64,000 bases of DNA from Rhizobium sp. 9140. Lineage in GTDB: Bacteria; Pseudomonadota; Alphaproteobacteria; Rhizobiales; Rhizobiaceae. The stretch lies in assembly GCF_900067135.1 (NCBI RefSeq), contig NZ_FJUR01000001.1, positions 424,501 through 488,500 on the forward strand, in the 5' to 3' direction. Of this stretch, positions 10,850 through 21,061 are shown piece by piece. Numbering within the stretch: position 1 is the stretch's first letter; the number at the start of each line of letters is the position of its first letter. The notes under the pieces are model-generated. The model worked only from the letters and a program-made list of their open reading frames with translations, had not been told where the DNA came from and made no database searches. The position numbers and the translations under genes were made by a program.

Positions 10850-13846
10850 ATGGCAAGGCAAGAGGCTAACGAGCAATTTCAACTGACGTCCTTTCTGGAC
10901 GGCGCCAATGCGAGCTATATCGAGCAGCTCCACGCGCGCTACGAGGCGGACCCGTCGTCTGTTTCGGGCGAGTGGCAGTCTTTCTTCAAGGCGCTGGCCG
11001 ACAATCCCGAAGACGTCGTGAAGGCCGCCAAGGGCGCCTCGTGGAAGAAGCCGAACTGGCCGCTGACGCCGCGCGACGACCTGACCTCGGCGCTGGACGG
11101 CGACTGGGGCACGGTCGAGAAGGTCATCGAGAAGAAGGTGCAGGCAAAGGCCGAAGCCAAGGCGGAAGCGACCGGCGCCGCCATTTCGCCTGCCGATGTC
11201 CACCAGGCGACGCGCGACAGCATCAAGGCGATCATGCTCATCCGCGCCTATCGCATGCGCGGCCACCTGCATGCCAAGCTCGACCCGCTGCAGATTGCGG
11301 CCCCGGTCGAGGATTATCACGAACTGTCCCCTTCCAATTACGGCTTCGAAGCCGGCGACATGGACCGCAAGATCTTCCTCGATAACGTGCTCGGGCTCGA
11401 ATATGCCTCGATGCGTGAAATCGTCGATATCCTCGAGCGGACCTATTGCTCGACGCTCGGCGTCGAGTTCATGCATATTTCCGATCCCGAAATCAAAGGC
11501 TGGATCCAGGAGCGCATCGAAGGCCCTGCGAAGGGCGTCGAGTTCACCCCGGAAGGCAAGAAGGCCATCCTCTCCAAGCTGATCGAGGCCGAAGGCTTCG
11601 AGCAGTTCATCGACGTGAAGTACAAGGGCACCAAGCGCTTCGGCCTCGACGGCGGCGAATCGCTCATTCCGGCGCTCGAACAGATCATCAAGCGCGGCGG
11701 TCAGGACGGGATGAAGGAAATCATCCTCGGCATGGCGCACCGTGGCCGCCTCAACGTTCTGACCAACGTCATGGGCAAGCCGCATCGCGCCGTGTTCCAC
11801 GAGTTCAAGGGCGGCTCGGCGGCCCCTGACGACGTTGAGGGCTCCGGTGACGTCAAGTACCACCTCGGCGCGTCGTCGGACCGCGAGTTCGACGGCAACA
11901 AGGTTCACCTGTCACTGACGGCAAACCCGTCGCACCTCGAAATTGTCAACCCTGTGGTCATGGGCAAGGCACGCGCCAAGCAGGACCAGTTGGCGACGAC
12001 CTTTGAAGGCGACGTCATTCCGCTGAAGGAACGCTCCAAGGTTCTGCCGCTGCTGCTGCACGGCGATGCTGCGTTTGCGGGCCAGGGTGTTACAGCGGAA
12101 ATTCTCGGACTGTCGGGCCTGCGCGGCCATCGCGTCGGCGGCACGCTGCACTTCATCATCAACAACCAGATCGGCTTCACCACCAATCCGGCCTTCTCGC
12201 GTTCGTCGCCTTATCCCTCCGATGTCGCCAAGATGATCGAGGCGCCGATCTTCCACGTCAACGGCGACGACCCGGAAGCCGTAACCTATGCCGCCAAGAT
12301 CGCCATCGAATTCCGGATGAAGTTCCACAAGCCGGTCGTGATCGACATGTTCTGCTATCGCCGCTTCGGCCACAACGAAGGCGACGAACCGTCTTTCACG
12401 CAGCCGAAGATGTATAAGGTTATCCGCGGTCACAAGACGGTCGTCCAGCTCTACGGCGAACGCCTGATCGCCGAAGGCCTGATTACGGACGGCGAACTGG
12501 AAAAGATGAAGGCCGACTGGCGCGCCCGTCTCGAACAGGAGTTCGAGGCTGGCCAGTCCTACAAGCCCAACAAGGCCGACTGGCTGGATGGCGCATGGTC
12601 GGGCCTGCGCACGGCCGACAATCAGGACGAACAGCGCCGCGGCAAGACCTCGGTGCCGATGAAGTCGCTGAAGGACATCGGCCGCAAGCTCTCGGAAGTT
12701 CCGGAAGGCTTCAACGTCCACAAGACGATCCAGCGCTTCATGGACAACCGCGCCAACATGATCCAGACGGGCGAAGGCATCGACTGGGCGATGGCAGAGG
12801 CGCTCGCCTTCGGGTCTCTCGCTGTCGAAGGCACGAAGATCCGTCTGTCGGGCCAAGATTGCGAGCGTGGCACGTTCTCCCAGCGTCATACCGTTCTCTA
12901 CGATCAGCAGACGGAAGAGCGCTACATCCCGCTCGCCAACCTCGCGCCCACCCAGGCGCGCTACGAGGTCATCAATTCGATGCTGTCGGAAGAAGCCGTT
13001 CTCGGCTTCGAATATGGCTACTCGCTCGCCCGTCCGAACGCACTGACGCTGTGGGAAGCCCAGTTCGGCGACTTCGCCAACGGTGCGCAGGTCGTCTTCG
13101 ACCAGTTCATCTCCTCCGGCGAACGCAAGTGGCTGCGCATGTCGGGCCTCGTCTGCCTGCTGCCGCATGGCTATGAAGGTCAGGGTCCGGAGCACTCCTC
13201 CGCACGCCTCGAACGCTGGCTGCAGATGTGCGCGGAAGACAACATGCAGGTCGTCAACGTCACGACGCCGGCAAACTACTTCCACGTCCTGCGCCGCCAG
13301 ATGAAGCGCGACTTCCGCAAGCCGCTGATCATCATGACGCCGAAGTCGCTGCTGCGTCACAAGCGCGCCATTTCCAGCCTGTCGGAAATGGCCGGCGAGA
13401 CCTCGTTCCACCGCCTGCTGTGGGACGATGCGGAAGTGATCAAGGACGGCCCGATCAAGCTCCAGAAGGATGCGAAAATCCGCCGCGTCGTGCTCTGCTC
13501 GGGCAAGGTCTATTACGACCTGCTCGAAGAGCGCGAAAAGCGTGGCATCGACGACATCTACCTCCTGCGTCTGGAACAGCTCTATCCGTTCCCGGCCAAG
13601 GCGCTGATCAACGAGCTCAGCCGCTTCCGCAACGCGGAGATGGTCTGGTGCCAGGAAGAGCCCAAGAACATGGGGTCCTGGTCGTTCATCGATCCCTATC
13701 TCGAATGGGTGCTGGCGCATATCGATGCGAAGTACCAGCGGGTGCGCTACACCGGCCGCCCGGCCGCAGCCTCGCCGGCGACAGGCCTGATGTCCAAGCA
13801 TCTGGCCCAGCTTGCCGCCTTCCTCGAAGACGCGCTTGGAGGCTGA
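10850..13846 (+). CDS. sucA: 2-oxoglutarate dehydrogenase E1 component
   Basis: Thiamine diphosphate-dependent decarboxylase of the 2-oxoglutarate dehydrogenase complex (998 residues). The N-terminus 'SFLDGANASYIEQLHARYE' is the E1o domain that binds E2. 'GMAHRGRLNVL', 'HLGASSDREF' and the ThDP-site segment 'GDAAFAGQGVTAEIL' are intact, as is 'GHNEGDEPSFTQP'. The ATG at 10850 gives the usual 'MARQEANEQF' start. An AGGAGG at 10818-10823 is too far (about 27 bases) to serve it directly. A longer in-frame start at 10748 has no homology support. sucB follows after 239 bases. Confidence 0.95.
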   Translation: MARQEANEQFQLTSFLDGANASYIEQLHARYEADPSSVSGEWQSFFKALADNPEDVVKAAKGASWKKPNWPLTPRDDLTSALDGDWGTVEKVIEKKVQAKAEAKAEATGAAISPADVHQATRDSIKAIMLIRAYRMRGHLHAKLDPLQIAAPVEDYHELSPSNYGFEAGDMDRKIFLDNVLGLEYASMREIVDILERTYCSTLGVEFMHISDPEIKGWIQERIEGPAKGVEFTPEGKKAILSKLIEAEGFEQFIDVKYKGTKRFGLDGGESLIPALEQIIKRGGQDGMKEIILGMAHRGRLNVLTNVMGKPHRAVFHEFKGGSAAPDDVEGSGDVKYHLGASSDREFDGNKVHLSLTANPSHLEIVNPVVMGKARAKQDQLATTFEGDVIPLKERSKVLPLLLHGDAAFAGQGVTAEILGLSGLRGHRVGGTLHFIINNQIGFTTNPAFSRSSPYPSDVAKMIEAPIFHVNGDDPEAVTYAAKIAIEFRMKFHKPVVIDMFCYRRFGHNEGDEPSFTQPKMYKVIRGHKTVVQLYGERLIAEGLITDGELEKMKADWRARLEQEFEAGQSYKPNKADWLDGAWSGLRTADNQDEQRRGKTSVPMKSLKDIGRKLSEVPEGFNVHKTIQRFMDNRANMIQTGEGIDWAMAEALAFGSLAVEGTKIRLSGQDCERGTFSQRHTVLYDQQTEERYIPLANLAPTQARYEVINSMLSEEAVLGFEYGYSLARPNALTLWEAQFGDFANGAQVVFDQFISSGERKWLRMSGLVCLLPHGYEGQGPEHSSARLERWLQMCAEDNMQVVNVTTPANYFHVLRRQMKRDFRKPLIIMTPKSLLRHKRAISSLSEMAGETSFHRLLWDDAEVIKDGPIKLQKDAKIRRVVLCSGKVYYDLLEEREKRGIDDIYLLRLEQLYPFPAKALINELSRFRNAEMVWCQEEPKNMGSWSFIDPYLEWVLAHIDAKYQRVRYTGRPAAASPATGLMSKHLAQLAAFLEDALGG

Positions 13847-14085
13847 CGCGTCGATATGGGCATCCTCTCCACCACCTCGCACCAGATCGGTCGGACCGTT
13901 GCATCGGCAGCGGTCTCGGCCGCTCTGGCGAGGTGGATGGACTGTCAGCCCGATACCGGCCTTTCTCATGGTCGGTCCCGTGGGCGGAACGCTGTTCCGC
14001 CGCGGTCTGCTTCCTCATCTCTTCCCTTTTCAGGCGCGACTGACCGGTCCGGCAGCAACGCCCGCAACATCAGGACGTTTTAACA

Positions 14086-15342
14086 ATGGCAACCGAAATC
14101 CGCGTGCCCACCCTGGGTGAATCCGTCAGCGAAGCCACGATCGGCACCTGGTTCAAGAAGGTCGGCGACACCGTGAACGCCGACGAGCCCCTGCTGGAAC
14201 TCGAAACCGACAAGGTTACGATCGAAGTCCCGGCACCGGCCTCCGGCACGCTGTCGGAAATCGTTGCCAATGAAGGCGAAACCGTCGGCCTTGGCGCGCT
14301 CCTCGGCCAGATCGCTGAAGGTGCGGGCGCGAGCGCGAGCGCCGGCGCTGCCCCCGCTGCCAAGCCTGCCGAAGCCGCGGCTCCTGCACCGGCCGCGGAA
14401 AAGCCTGCCGCCGAAGCGCCAGCTGCGTCGTCGGTGCCTTCCTCCATGCCGCCCGCGCCAGCTGCCGCCAAGATGCTGGCCGAGAACAACGTTTCTGCTG
14501 CCGACGTCGATGGCTCCGGCAAGCGTGGTCAGGTCCTCAAGGGCGACGTGATCGCCGCCGTCAATCGTGGCCTCCAGACGCCGGCAGCGCCTGCCGAACA
14601 AGCGAAAGCCCCTGCCCGCGGTCCTTCCAACGCAGCGGACGCACCGCGCGAAGAGCGCGTGAAGATGACGCGCCTGCGCCAAACGATCGCCAAGCGCCTC
14701 AAGGACGCCCAGAACACCGCCGCCATGCTGACCACCTACAACGAGGTGGACATGAAGGCGGTCATGGACCTGCGCACCAAGTACAAGGACGTCTTCGAGA
14801 AGAAGCATGGCGTGAAGCTCGGCTTCATGGGCTTTTTCACCAAGGCCGTGACGCACGCGCTGAAGGAACTGCCGGCCGTCAACGCCGAGATCGACGGCAC
14901 GGATCTCGTCTACAAGAACTTCTGCCACGTCGGCATGGCCGTCGGCACCGACAAGGGGCTCGTCGTCCCGGTCATCCGCGATGCGGACCAGATGTCGATC
15001 GCCCAGATCGAGAAGGAGCTCGGCCGGCTTGCCAAGGCTGCCCGTGACGGCTCGCTGTCGATGGCCGACATGCAGGGCGGCACGTTCACCATCACCAATG
15101 GTGGCGTCTATGGCTCGCTGATGTCCTCGCCGATCCTCAACGCACCGCAGTCCGGTATTCTCGGCATGCACAAGATCCAGGATCGCCCCGTCGTCGTCGG
15201 CGGCCAGATCGTCATCCGCCCGATGATGTATCTCGCGCTCTCCTATGATCACCGCATCGTCGACGGCAAGGAAGCCGTGACCTTCCTCGTCCGCGTCAAA
15301 GAAAGCCTCGAAGATCCGGAACGTCTCGTTCTCGATCTCTGA
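14086..15342 (+). CDS. sucB: Dihydrolipoyllysine-residue succinyltransferase (E2o)
   Basis: E2 core of the 2-oxoglutarate dehydrogenase complex (418 residues). One N-terminal lipoyl domain with the lipoylated lysine in '[11 protein letters not shown]' (near residue 43) is followed by an Ala/Pro-rich linker (about 80-135), the E3-binding domain ('[30 protein letters not shown]') and the catalytic domain with '[16 protein letters not shown]', whose His and Asp are catalytic. The start ATG at 14086 gives the usual '[14 protein letters not shown]'. A GC-rich hairpin after the stop probably ends the transcript. Confidence 0.96.
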   Translation: MATEIRVPTLGESVSEATIGTWFKKVGDTVNADEPLLELETDKVTIEVPAPASGTLSEIVANEGETVGLGALLGQIAEGAGASASAGAAPAAKPAEAAAPAPAAEKPAAEAPAASSVPSSMPPAPAAAKMLAENNVSAADVDGSGKRGQVLKGDVIAAVNRGLQTPAAPAEQAKAPARGPSNAADAPREERVKMTRLRQTIAKRLKDAQNTAAMLTTYNEVDMKAVMDLRTKYKDVFEKKHGVKLGFMGFFTKAVTHALKELPAVNAEIDGTDLVYKNFCHVGMAVGTDKGLVVPVIRDADQMSIAQIEKELGRLAKAARDGSLSMADMQGGTFTITNGGVYGSLMSSPILNAPQSGILGMHKIQDRPVVVGGQIVIRPMMYLALSYDHRIVDGKEAVTFLVRVKESLEDPERLVLDL

Positions 15343-15355
15343 GACCATATGACGA

Positions 15356-15381
15356 GGCCTGCCCGACAAGGGCGGGCCTTT
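15356..15381 (+). terminator. Terminator after sucB
   Basis: GGCCTGCCC and GGGCGGGCC form a GC-rich stem with a short loop, followed by TTT. It lies 14 bases after the sucB stop, before the MAPEG gene. Confidence 0.55.
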
Positions 15382-15403
15382 CGCCTGACCGAAAGATACC
15401 CGC

Positions 15404-15817
15404 ATGGAACCGACCGTGATCGCCACCTCGCCCTTCCCGGCGCTCGTCGCCTGGAGCGTGGTGCTGCTCGTCTTCCACATCTGCCTGCATGGCATGCTGG
15501 TGACCCGCGAGCTCGGTTCCGGCTGGAATGCCGGCCCGCGTGACGGCGACGAGCAGCCGAAAGGCCTGATTGTCGGCCGTGCCGGCCGGGCGTCGAAGAA
15601 CTTCCAGGAAACCTATCCTGCCTTCATCGGCCTTGCTCTCGGTCTCGCCATTGCCGGCGATCCCTCCGGGTGGGGCCTCCTCGGCGCGTGGCTCTGGTTT
15701 GCCTGCCGCATCGTCTACATCCCGCTCTACCTCGCGGGCATACCCTATATTCGCTCCCTCGTCTGGCTCGGCGCTCTCTCCGGCCTCGGCCTGATGGGGC
15801 TTGTTCTCGTCTTTTGA
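15404..15817 (+). CDS. MAPEG-family inner membrane protein
   Basis: A 137-residue membrane protein with four hydrophobic segments (about 9-29, 64-81, 85-103 and 112-136) and the MAPEG-like features '[17 protein letters not shown]' and '[20 protein letters not shown]'. The family includes glutathione-dependent membrane enzymes, but small bacterial members like this have no settled function. It lies between sucB and lpd, after a probable terminator and 78 bases before the LysE gene, so it may be read with the rest of the cluster or from its own promoter. The Arg and Tyr residues used by MAPEG enzymes are partly present, so activity is possible but unproven. Confidence 0.75.
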   Translation: MEPTVIATSPFPALVAWSVVLLVFHICLHGMLVTRELGSGWNAGPRDGDEQPKGLIVGRAGRASKNFQETYPAFIGLALGLAIAGDPSGWGLLGAWLWFACRIVYIPLYLAGIPYIRSLVWLGALSGLGLMGLVLVF

Positions 15818-15895
15818 GGACGCTCTCGATTCGGGCTGCCTGGGTTGCCCGAACCTCTTTCCCTGCCCGGAGCTGCAGGCACCGACCGGAGACGC

Positions 15896-16558
15896 ATGAT
15901 GGAACTGTCCGTGCATCCCTATCTCTTCGAACTCGCCTCGTTGATGGCGATCTTCGCCTTCGCAATCGTCTCGCCCGGCGCCGATCTCGCCATGGTCATG
16001 CGCCAGTCGATCCTGCACGGACGCCGCTCGGCGATCCTCACCTCCTTCGGCGTCGGCGCATCGCTGATGGTCCATGTCACCTATACGATCCTCGGTCTCG
16101 GCCTTGTCATCTCCCAATCGATCACGCTGTTCAACATCGTCAAATGGTGCGGTGTCGCCTACCTGCTCTACATCGGGTTCAAGGCCCTGAGGGCGAAGCC
16201 GACAGACGCGGTCGAGACCGCCGCGCCGACGATGGAACCCGCCACCCGCGTTCCGCAATCCGCTTTCAAGGCCTTCGGCCTCGGCTTTGCCGCCAACGCG
16301 CTGAACCCGAAGCCGGTGTTCTTTTTCCTGTCGATCTTCTCGACGGTCGTCAGCACGCAGACGCCGGTCGCGGTCAAGTTCGGCTATGGCCTCGTCATGG
16401 CGACGTGCCTCATCGCCTGGTTCGTGGCCGTCAGCCTGTTCATGACGACGCCCGCTATGCGTGCCCGCTTCGCCCGCATCAGCCACTGGATCGACCGCGC
16501 CAGCGGCATGGTCTTCATCGCGCTCGGGCTGAAACTTGCAACCGAGAAGGCAGCGTAA
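15896..16558 (+). CDS. LysE/RhtB-family amino-acid exporter
   Basis: A 220-residue transporter with five to six hydrophobic segments and the family signature near the N-terminus: '[22 protein letters not shown]', then '[18 protein letters not shown]' and '[21 protein letters not shown]'. Members export amino acids or derivatives through the inner membrane; the substrate cannot be assigned. Two ATGs (15896 and 15899) are adjacent. The gene sits inside the 2-oxoglutarate dehydrogenase cluster without an evident link to it. Confidence 0.85.
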   Translation: MMELSVHPYLFELASLMAIFAFAIVSPGADLAMVMRQSILHGRRSAILTSFGVGASLMVHVTYTILGLGLVISQSITLFNIVKWCGVAYLLYIGFKALRAKPTDAVETAAPTMEPATRVPQSAFKAFGLGFAANALNPKPVFFFLSIFSTVVSTQTPVAVKFGYGLVMATCLIAWFVAVSLFMTTPAMRARFARISHWIDRASGMVFIALGLKLATEKAA

Positions 16559-16659
16559 CCCCGGCTGCCGCGCTCGACATTCACATCCGGCAGCCGCCAA
16601 GCGGCCGCCAAGGACAACATCGGCAGCCGGGACAGGCTGCGCACGGAAGGACAGTATCC

Positions 16660-18063
16660 ATGGCATATGACGTCGTTATCATCGGAACCGGCCCCGGCGG
16701 CTATGTCGCCGCCATCAAGGCAGCCCAGCTCGGCCTGAAGGTGGCCGTCGTTGAAAAGCGGGCGACCTATGGCGGCACCTGCCTCAACATCGGCTGCATC
16801 CCCTCCAAGGCCCTGCTGCACGCCTCCGAGATGTTCCACGCTGCCGGCCATATGGATAGCCTCGGCATCGAGGTCGAAGCCCCACGCCTCAACCTGCCGA
16901 AGATGATGGAGCACAAGGACGCGACCGTGAAGTCGAACGTCGAGGGCGTCGCCTTCCTGTTCAAGAAAAACAAGATCGACGCCATCCAGGGGACCGGCCG
17001 CATTGCCGGTGCCGGCAAGGTCGTCGTCACCAACGATGCGGGCGAGGAACAGACGGTCGAGACGAAGAACATCGTCATTGCCACCGGCTCCGATGTTGCC
17101 GGCATCCCGGGCGTTCCCGTCGAGATCGACGAGACGGTCATCGTCTCCTCGACGGGCGGCATCGCGCTGGAGAAGGTTCCCGGCACCATGGTCGTGGTTG
17201 GCGGCGGCGTCATCGGCCTCGAACTCGGCTCGGTCTGGGCGCGTCTCGGCGCACAGGTCACCGTTGTCGAATATCTCGACACCATTCTCGGCGGCATGGA
17301 TGGCGAAGTCTCCAAGCAGTTCCAGCGCATTCTCGCAAAGCAGGGCATCACCTTCAACCTCGGCGCCAAGGTCACCGGCGTCGCCCGTGAAGGCGACGGC
17401 GCGACCGTGACCTTCGAACCCGTCAAGGGCGGCGAGGCGCAGACGATTTCGGCCGACGTGGTTCTCGTGGCGACGGGGCGCAAGCCCTACACCGCCGGCC
17501 TTGGCCTTGAGGAAGCGGGCGTCGCACTCGACAATCGCGGCCGCGTCGAGATCGATGGCCACTTCAAGACCAATGTCGATGGCATCTACGCCATCGGCGA
17601 CGTCGTGCGCGGCCCGATGCTCGCCCACAAGGCGGAAGACGAAGGCGTGGCGCTGGCCGAAATCCTTGCCGGTCAGGCAGGTCATGTGAACTACGATGTC
17701 ATCCCCGGCGTCGTCTACACCCAGCCGGAAGTCGCCTCCGTCGGCAAGACCGAGGAAGAGCTGAAGAGCGCGGGCATTGCCTACAAGGTCGGCAAGTTCC
17801 CCTTCACCGCCAACGGCCGCGCCCGCGCCATGCAGGCCGTCGATGGCTTCGTGAAGATCCTCGCCGACAAGGACACCGACCGCGTTCTCGGCGGCCACAT
17901 CATCGGCTTTGGCGCCGGCGAGATGATCCACGAAATCGCCGTCCTTATGGAATTCGGCGGCTCCTCGGAAGACCTCGGCCGCACCTGCCACGCCCACCCC
18001 ACCATGTCGGAAGCCGTCAAGGAGGCAGCTCTCGCAACCTTCTTCAAGCCGATCCATATGTAG
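16660..18063 (+). CDS. lpdA: Dihydrolipoyl dehydrogenase (E3)
   Basis: FAD disulfide oxidoreductase of the 2-oxoglutarate dehydrogenase complex (467 residues). '[13 protein letters not shown]' binds FAD, '[17 protein letters not shown]' holds the redox cysteines, '[15 protein letters not shown]' binds NAD, and '[16 protein letters not shown]' carries the catalytic His near the C-terminus. The ATG at 16660 has GGAAGGA 8-14 bases before it. The frame is open far upstream but without homology. It is the last gene of the TCA block, followed by a strong terminator shared with convergent gabD. Confidence 0.96.
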   Translation: MAYDVVIIGTGPGGYVAAIKAAQLGLKVAVVEKRATYGGTCLNIGCIPSKALLHASEMFHAAGHMDSLGIEVEAPRLNLPKMMEHKDATVKSNVEGVAFLFKKNKIDAIQGTGRIAGAGKVVVTNDAGEEQTVETKNIVIATGSDVAGIPGVPVEIDETVIVSSTGGIALEKVPGTMVVVGGGVIGLELGSVWARLGAQVTVVEYLDTILGGMDGEVSKQFQRILAKQGITFNLGAKVTGVAREGDGATVTFEPVKGGEAQTISADVVLVATGRKPYTAGLGLEEAGVALDNRGRVEIDGHFKTNVDGIYAIGDVVRGPMLAHKAEDEGVALAEILAGQAGHVNYDVIPGVVYTQPEVASVGKTEEELKSAGIAYKVGKFPFTANGRARAMQAVDGFVKILADKDTDRVLGGHIIGFGAGEMIHEIAVLMEFGGSSEDLGRTCHAHPTMSEAVKEAALATFFKPIHM

Positions 18064-18107
18064 GAAATGGGCGACCGGTCTGGGCCGGAAGCCGTTTTTC
18101 GAAATGC

Positions 18108-18140
18108 AAAAAGCGGGCGCCGTCAGACGCCCGCTTTTTT
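18108..18140. terminator. Bidirectional terminator between lpd and gabD
   Basis: AGCGGGCG (18112-18119) and CGCCCGCT (18128-18135) flanked by A and T runs form a classic rho-independent terminator working in both directions for the convergent genes lpd and gabD. Confidence 0.85.
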
Positions 18141-18160
18141 CTGCTTAAGGTCCTGTGCGC

Positions 18161-19642
18161 TCACACACTCAGGCAGAGATACTTCACCTCGATATAGTCC
18201 TCGATCCCGTATTTCGAGCCCTCGCGGCCTTGGCCGGACTGCTTGATGCCGCCGAAGGGGGCGACTTCGGTGGAGATCAGACCGGTGTTGATGCCGACCA
18301 TGCCATATTCGAGATCTTCGGCCACGCGGAAGATCTTGGAGATATCACGGGCGTAGAAATAGGCGGCAAGGCCGAATTCCGTGTCGTTGGCCATGGCGAT
18401 CACATCCTCTTCCGTCTCGAAGCGGAAGAGCGGCGCAACGGGGCCGAAGGTCTCCTCGCGTGCGAGCTTCATGTCGGGCGTGACACCGGTCAGGATCGTC
18501 GGCTGGAAGAAAAGATCGCCCTTGTCCGTCGCCCGCGCACCGCCCACCGCGATCTCGGCACCCTTGGAGACCGCGTCGGCGATGTGATCCTCGACCTTGG
18601 CCAGCGCTTTTTCCGAGATCAGCGGCCCGGCACTGACATCCGGCTCGAACCCGCTGCCGACCTTGATGGCGCGCACCTTCGCGGCAAGCTTTTCGGCAAA
18701 AGCGTCGTAGACGCTCGACTGCACATAGAGACGGTTAGCACAGACGCAGGTCTGTCCGTTGTTCCGGTACTTCGACACCATGGCGCCTTCGACCGCCGCA
18801 TCGAGATCGGCGTCCTCGAAGACGATGAAGGGCGCGTTTCCGCCGAGCTCCAGCCCGAGCTTCATCACCTGCCCGGCAGACTGCCGGAAGAGGATCTTGC
18901 CGACATTCGTGGAGCCGGTGAAGGTCAGCTTGCGCACCTTGTCGCTCTCGCACATCTCAAGCCCGACGGCTGCGGAGTCCGTCGACAGGATGACGCTGAA
19001 GAGGCCTGCGGGAAGGCCCGCCCGCTCGGCAAGGATCGCGAGCGCCAGGGCGGACAGCGGCGTCTCGGCCGCAGGCTTCGACACGATGGCGCAGCCGGCC
19101 GCCAGCGCCGGCGCGATCTTGCGAGCGAGCATCGCATTCGGAAAATTCCACGGCGTGATGGCCGCGACGACACCGATCGGCTGCTTGACGACGATGATGC
19201 GCTTGTCGGGCTGATGCCCGGGAATCGTGTCGCCATAGACGCGCTTGGCTTCCTCGCCGAACCACTCGACATAGGATGCGCCATACAGCACCTCGCCTTT
19301 CGCCTCGGCCAGCGGCTTGCCCATCTCGGTCGTGAGGATGATGGCGAGGTCGTCGGCGTTCGCAACGAGAAGGTCGTATAGCCGGCGAAGGATCTGCGCC
19401 CGCTCCTTGCCGGTCTTCCGCGCCCACGCCTTCTGCGCCTTGTGGGCAGCGGCGATGGACTGCGCCGTTTCCGCGCGTCCCATGTCGGGAAGTGTGGCGA
19501 CATGGGTGCCGTTTGCCGGGTCGAGCACGTCGAAGGTCTTGCCGTCGGCGGCTGCCGCCACCCACTCGGCGCCGATCAGCGCCTTGTCGGTCGCAAGGCT
19601 CGGGTCTTTCAGCTTGGCGAGAAGGTCCGGTGATAGGCTCAT
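18161..19642 (-). CDS. gabD: Succinate-semialdehyde dehydrogenase (NADP+)
   Basis: Oxidises succinate semialdehyde to succinate, the last step of GABA degradation. The 493-residue protein is an aldehyde dehydrogenase with 'TPWNFPNAM' (164-172), 'FTGSTNVGK' (241-249), the general base Glu265 in 'LELGG', and catalytic Cys299 in '[11 protein letters not shown]', with the nearby second Cys (301) typical of GabD. The ATG at 19642 gives the standard N-terminus. It is two bases downstream of the gabT stop, so gabT-gabD form one operon that sends GABA carbon into the TCA block next door. Confidence 0.93.
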   Translation of the reverse strand: MSLSPDLLAKLKDPSLATDKALIGAEWVAAAADGKTFDVLDPANGTHVATLPDMGRAETAQSIAAAHKAQKAWARKTGKERAQILRRLYDLLVANADDLAIILTTEMGKPLAEAKGEVLYGASYVEWFGEEAKRVYGDTIPGHQPDKRIIVVKQPIGVVAAITPWNFPNAMLARKIAPALAAGCAIVSKPAAETPLSALALAILAERAGLPAGLFSVILSTDSAAVGLEMCESDKVRKLTFTGSTNVGKILFRQSAGQVMKLGLELGGNAPFIVFEDADLDAAVEGAMVSKYRNNGQTCVCANRLYVQSSVYDAFAEKLAAKVRAIKVGSGFEPDVSAGPLISEKALAKVEDHIADAVSKGAEIAVGGARATDKGDLFFQPTILTGVTPDMKLAREETFGPVAPLFRFETEEDVIAMANDTEFGLAAYFYARDISKIFRVAEDLEYGMVGINTGLISTEVAPFGGIKQSGQGREGSKYGIEDYIEVKYLCLSV

Positions 19643-19644
19643 TG

Positions 19645-20925
19645 TCAGTCTCCCTTGACGCAGTCGCGCAGCGTGTCCTCGAGAATATCGAGCGCTTCGG
19701 TGAAGATATGATCCTGAATGGTGATCGGCGAGAGGAAACGGATGACATTTCCATAAACGCCGCAGGTAAGCAGGATCAGCCCCTTTTCCAGCGCCCGCTG
19801 CCGAACCCTGTTGGTGAAATCGGCATCCGGCGTCGCGGTGCCCGGCACATTGAACTCCGCCGCATTCATGAAGCCCGGCCCCCTGACATCGACGATCTGA
19901 GGCACGAAATCCTTGAACGACTGCAACCGCTGCTTCAGCCGCGCGCCCAGCTGTTCGGCACGGGCGCACAAATCCTCGTCGTCGATAACGTCGAGCACGG
20001 CAAGGCCGGCCGCGATGCCGATCGGGTTGCCGCCATAGGTGCCGCCGAGGCCACCCGGGCCGGGTGCATCCATGATGTCGGCACGCCCGGTCACGGCCGC
20101 GATCGGAAACCCGCCGCCGAGCCCCTTGGCCATGGTCGTGATATCGGCAACGACCGGATAATGCTCCATGGCGAACATGCGTCCCGTGCGGGCAAAGCCG
20201 GTCTGCACCTCGTCGGCGATCAGGAGGATGCCATGTCGGTCGGCGATCTCGCGCAGCGCGATCACCAGGGCTTTCGGCACCTCGTAGAAACCGCCCTCCC
20301 CCTGCACCGGCTCGATGATGAAGGCCGCCACACGCGCCGGATCGACATCGGCCTTGAACAACCGGTCGAGCACCGCCAGCGACGCCTCCACCGTCATGCC
20401 GTGCAGTTCGGCCGGAAAGGGAACATGGAACACATCCGGCATCATGGCGCCGAATCCGGCCTTGTAGGGCGCAACCTTGCCGGTTAGCGCCATGCCCATG
20501 AAGGTCCGGCCGTGGAAGCCGCCGGAGAAGGCGATGACGGCGGAGCGCTTCGTCGCGGCCCGCGCGATCTTCACGGCATTCTCAACCGCTTCGGCCCCCG
20601 TGGTCACGAACACCGTCTTCTTCTCGAAATCGCCGGGTACCAGCGCATTCAGCCGCTCTGCCAGACGCACATAATTCTCGTAAGGCACGACCTGATGGCA
20701 GGTGTGGGTGAAGCGGTCGAGTTGGTCCTTCACGGCAGCGATCACGCGGGGGTGACGATGGCCTGTGTTGACGACGGCGATACCGGCGGCGAAATCGATG
20801 TAGCGCTTCCCCTCGATATCCCAGATTTCCGCGTTTTCCGCCCGCTCGGCATAGACCTGCGTGGTCACGCCGACACCGCGTGATATGGCAGCGCCGCGAC
20901 GTTCGGCGACATCGAGATTCAACAT
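19645..20925 (-). CDS. gabT: 4-aminobutyrate aminotransferase
   Basis: PLP enzyme (426 residues) that transfers the amino group of GABA to 2-oxoglutarate, giving succinate semialdehyde and glutamate. It shows '[18 protein letters not shown]', '[15 protein letters not shown]', the PLP aspartate in '[15 protein letters not shown]' and the PLP lysine in '[12 protein letters not shown]', all in the usual order for class III aminotransferases. The chosen start gives '[11 protein letters not shown]', preceded by an AGAGGGGATG site. First gene of gabTD; transcribed away from the MerR-XRE-cupin regulator, with a 136-base divergent promoter region. Closely related aminotransferases for other omega-amino acids cannot be fully excluded, but gabD beside it makes GABA the natural substrate. 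Confidence 0.92.
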   Translation of the reverse strand: MLNLDVAERRGAAISRGVGVTTQVYAERAENAEIWDIEGKRYIDFAAGIAVVNTGHRHPRVIAAVKDQLDRFTHTCHQVVPYENYVRLAERLNALVPGDFEKKTVFVTTGAEAVENAVKIARAATKRSAVIAFSGGFHGRTFMGMALTGKVAPYKAGFGAMMPDVFHVPFPAELHGMTVEASLAVLDRLFKADVDPARVAAFIIEPVQGEGGFYEVPKALVIALREIADRHGILLIADEVQTGFARTGRMFAMEHYPVVADITTMAKGLGGGFPIAAVTGRADIMDAPGPGGLGGTYGGNPIGIAAGLAVLDVIDDEDLCARAEQLGARLKQRLQSFKDFVPQIVDVRGPGFMNAAEFNVPGTATPDADFTNRVRQRALEKGLILLTCGVYGNVIRFLSPITIQDHIFTEALDILEDTLRDCVKGD

Positions 20926-21061
20926 GGCATCATCCCCTCTGGCAATAGGCGCACGCGCCCCCGAACGATCTCGGATAAAATTACCTATATTTTTTCTGTA
21001 GAGTTTGCAATCCCGTTCCGAGCGGCTATGAGAGGTCTCACACGCATTCAGGCCGACCGGT
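20926..21061. promoter_or_regulatory. Divergent promoter region gabT / MerR-XRE-cupin regulator
   Basis: An AT-rich core (about 20980-21012) lies between the two starts in an otherwise GC-rich window. On the minus strand TTGCAA (21006-21011) could be a -35 for gabT. No clear long palindrome suits a standard MerR operator, so the binding site of the regulator is not located. Confidence 0.4.

Noticed and set aside
10217..11908. A 563-codon minus-strand frame across sucD and sucA
   Set aside because: It spans two real genes and their gap and has no motif; explained by codon bias of the opposite strand.
13856..14083. A 75-codon plus-strand frame between sucA and sucB
   Set aside because: It fills the gap, but has no ribosome site, Ser/Arg-rich random-looking composition and no motif; the gap is better left as non-coding.
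20926..21061. A MerR-type operator between gabT and the fusion regulator
   Set aside because: I looked for a dyad between promoter elements with 19-base spacing and found only weak 4-5 base symmetry; not enough to call a site.
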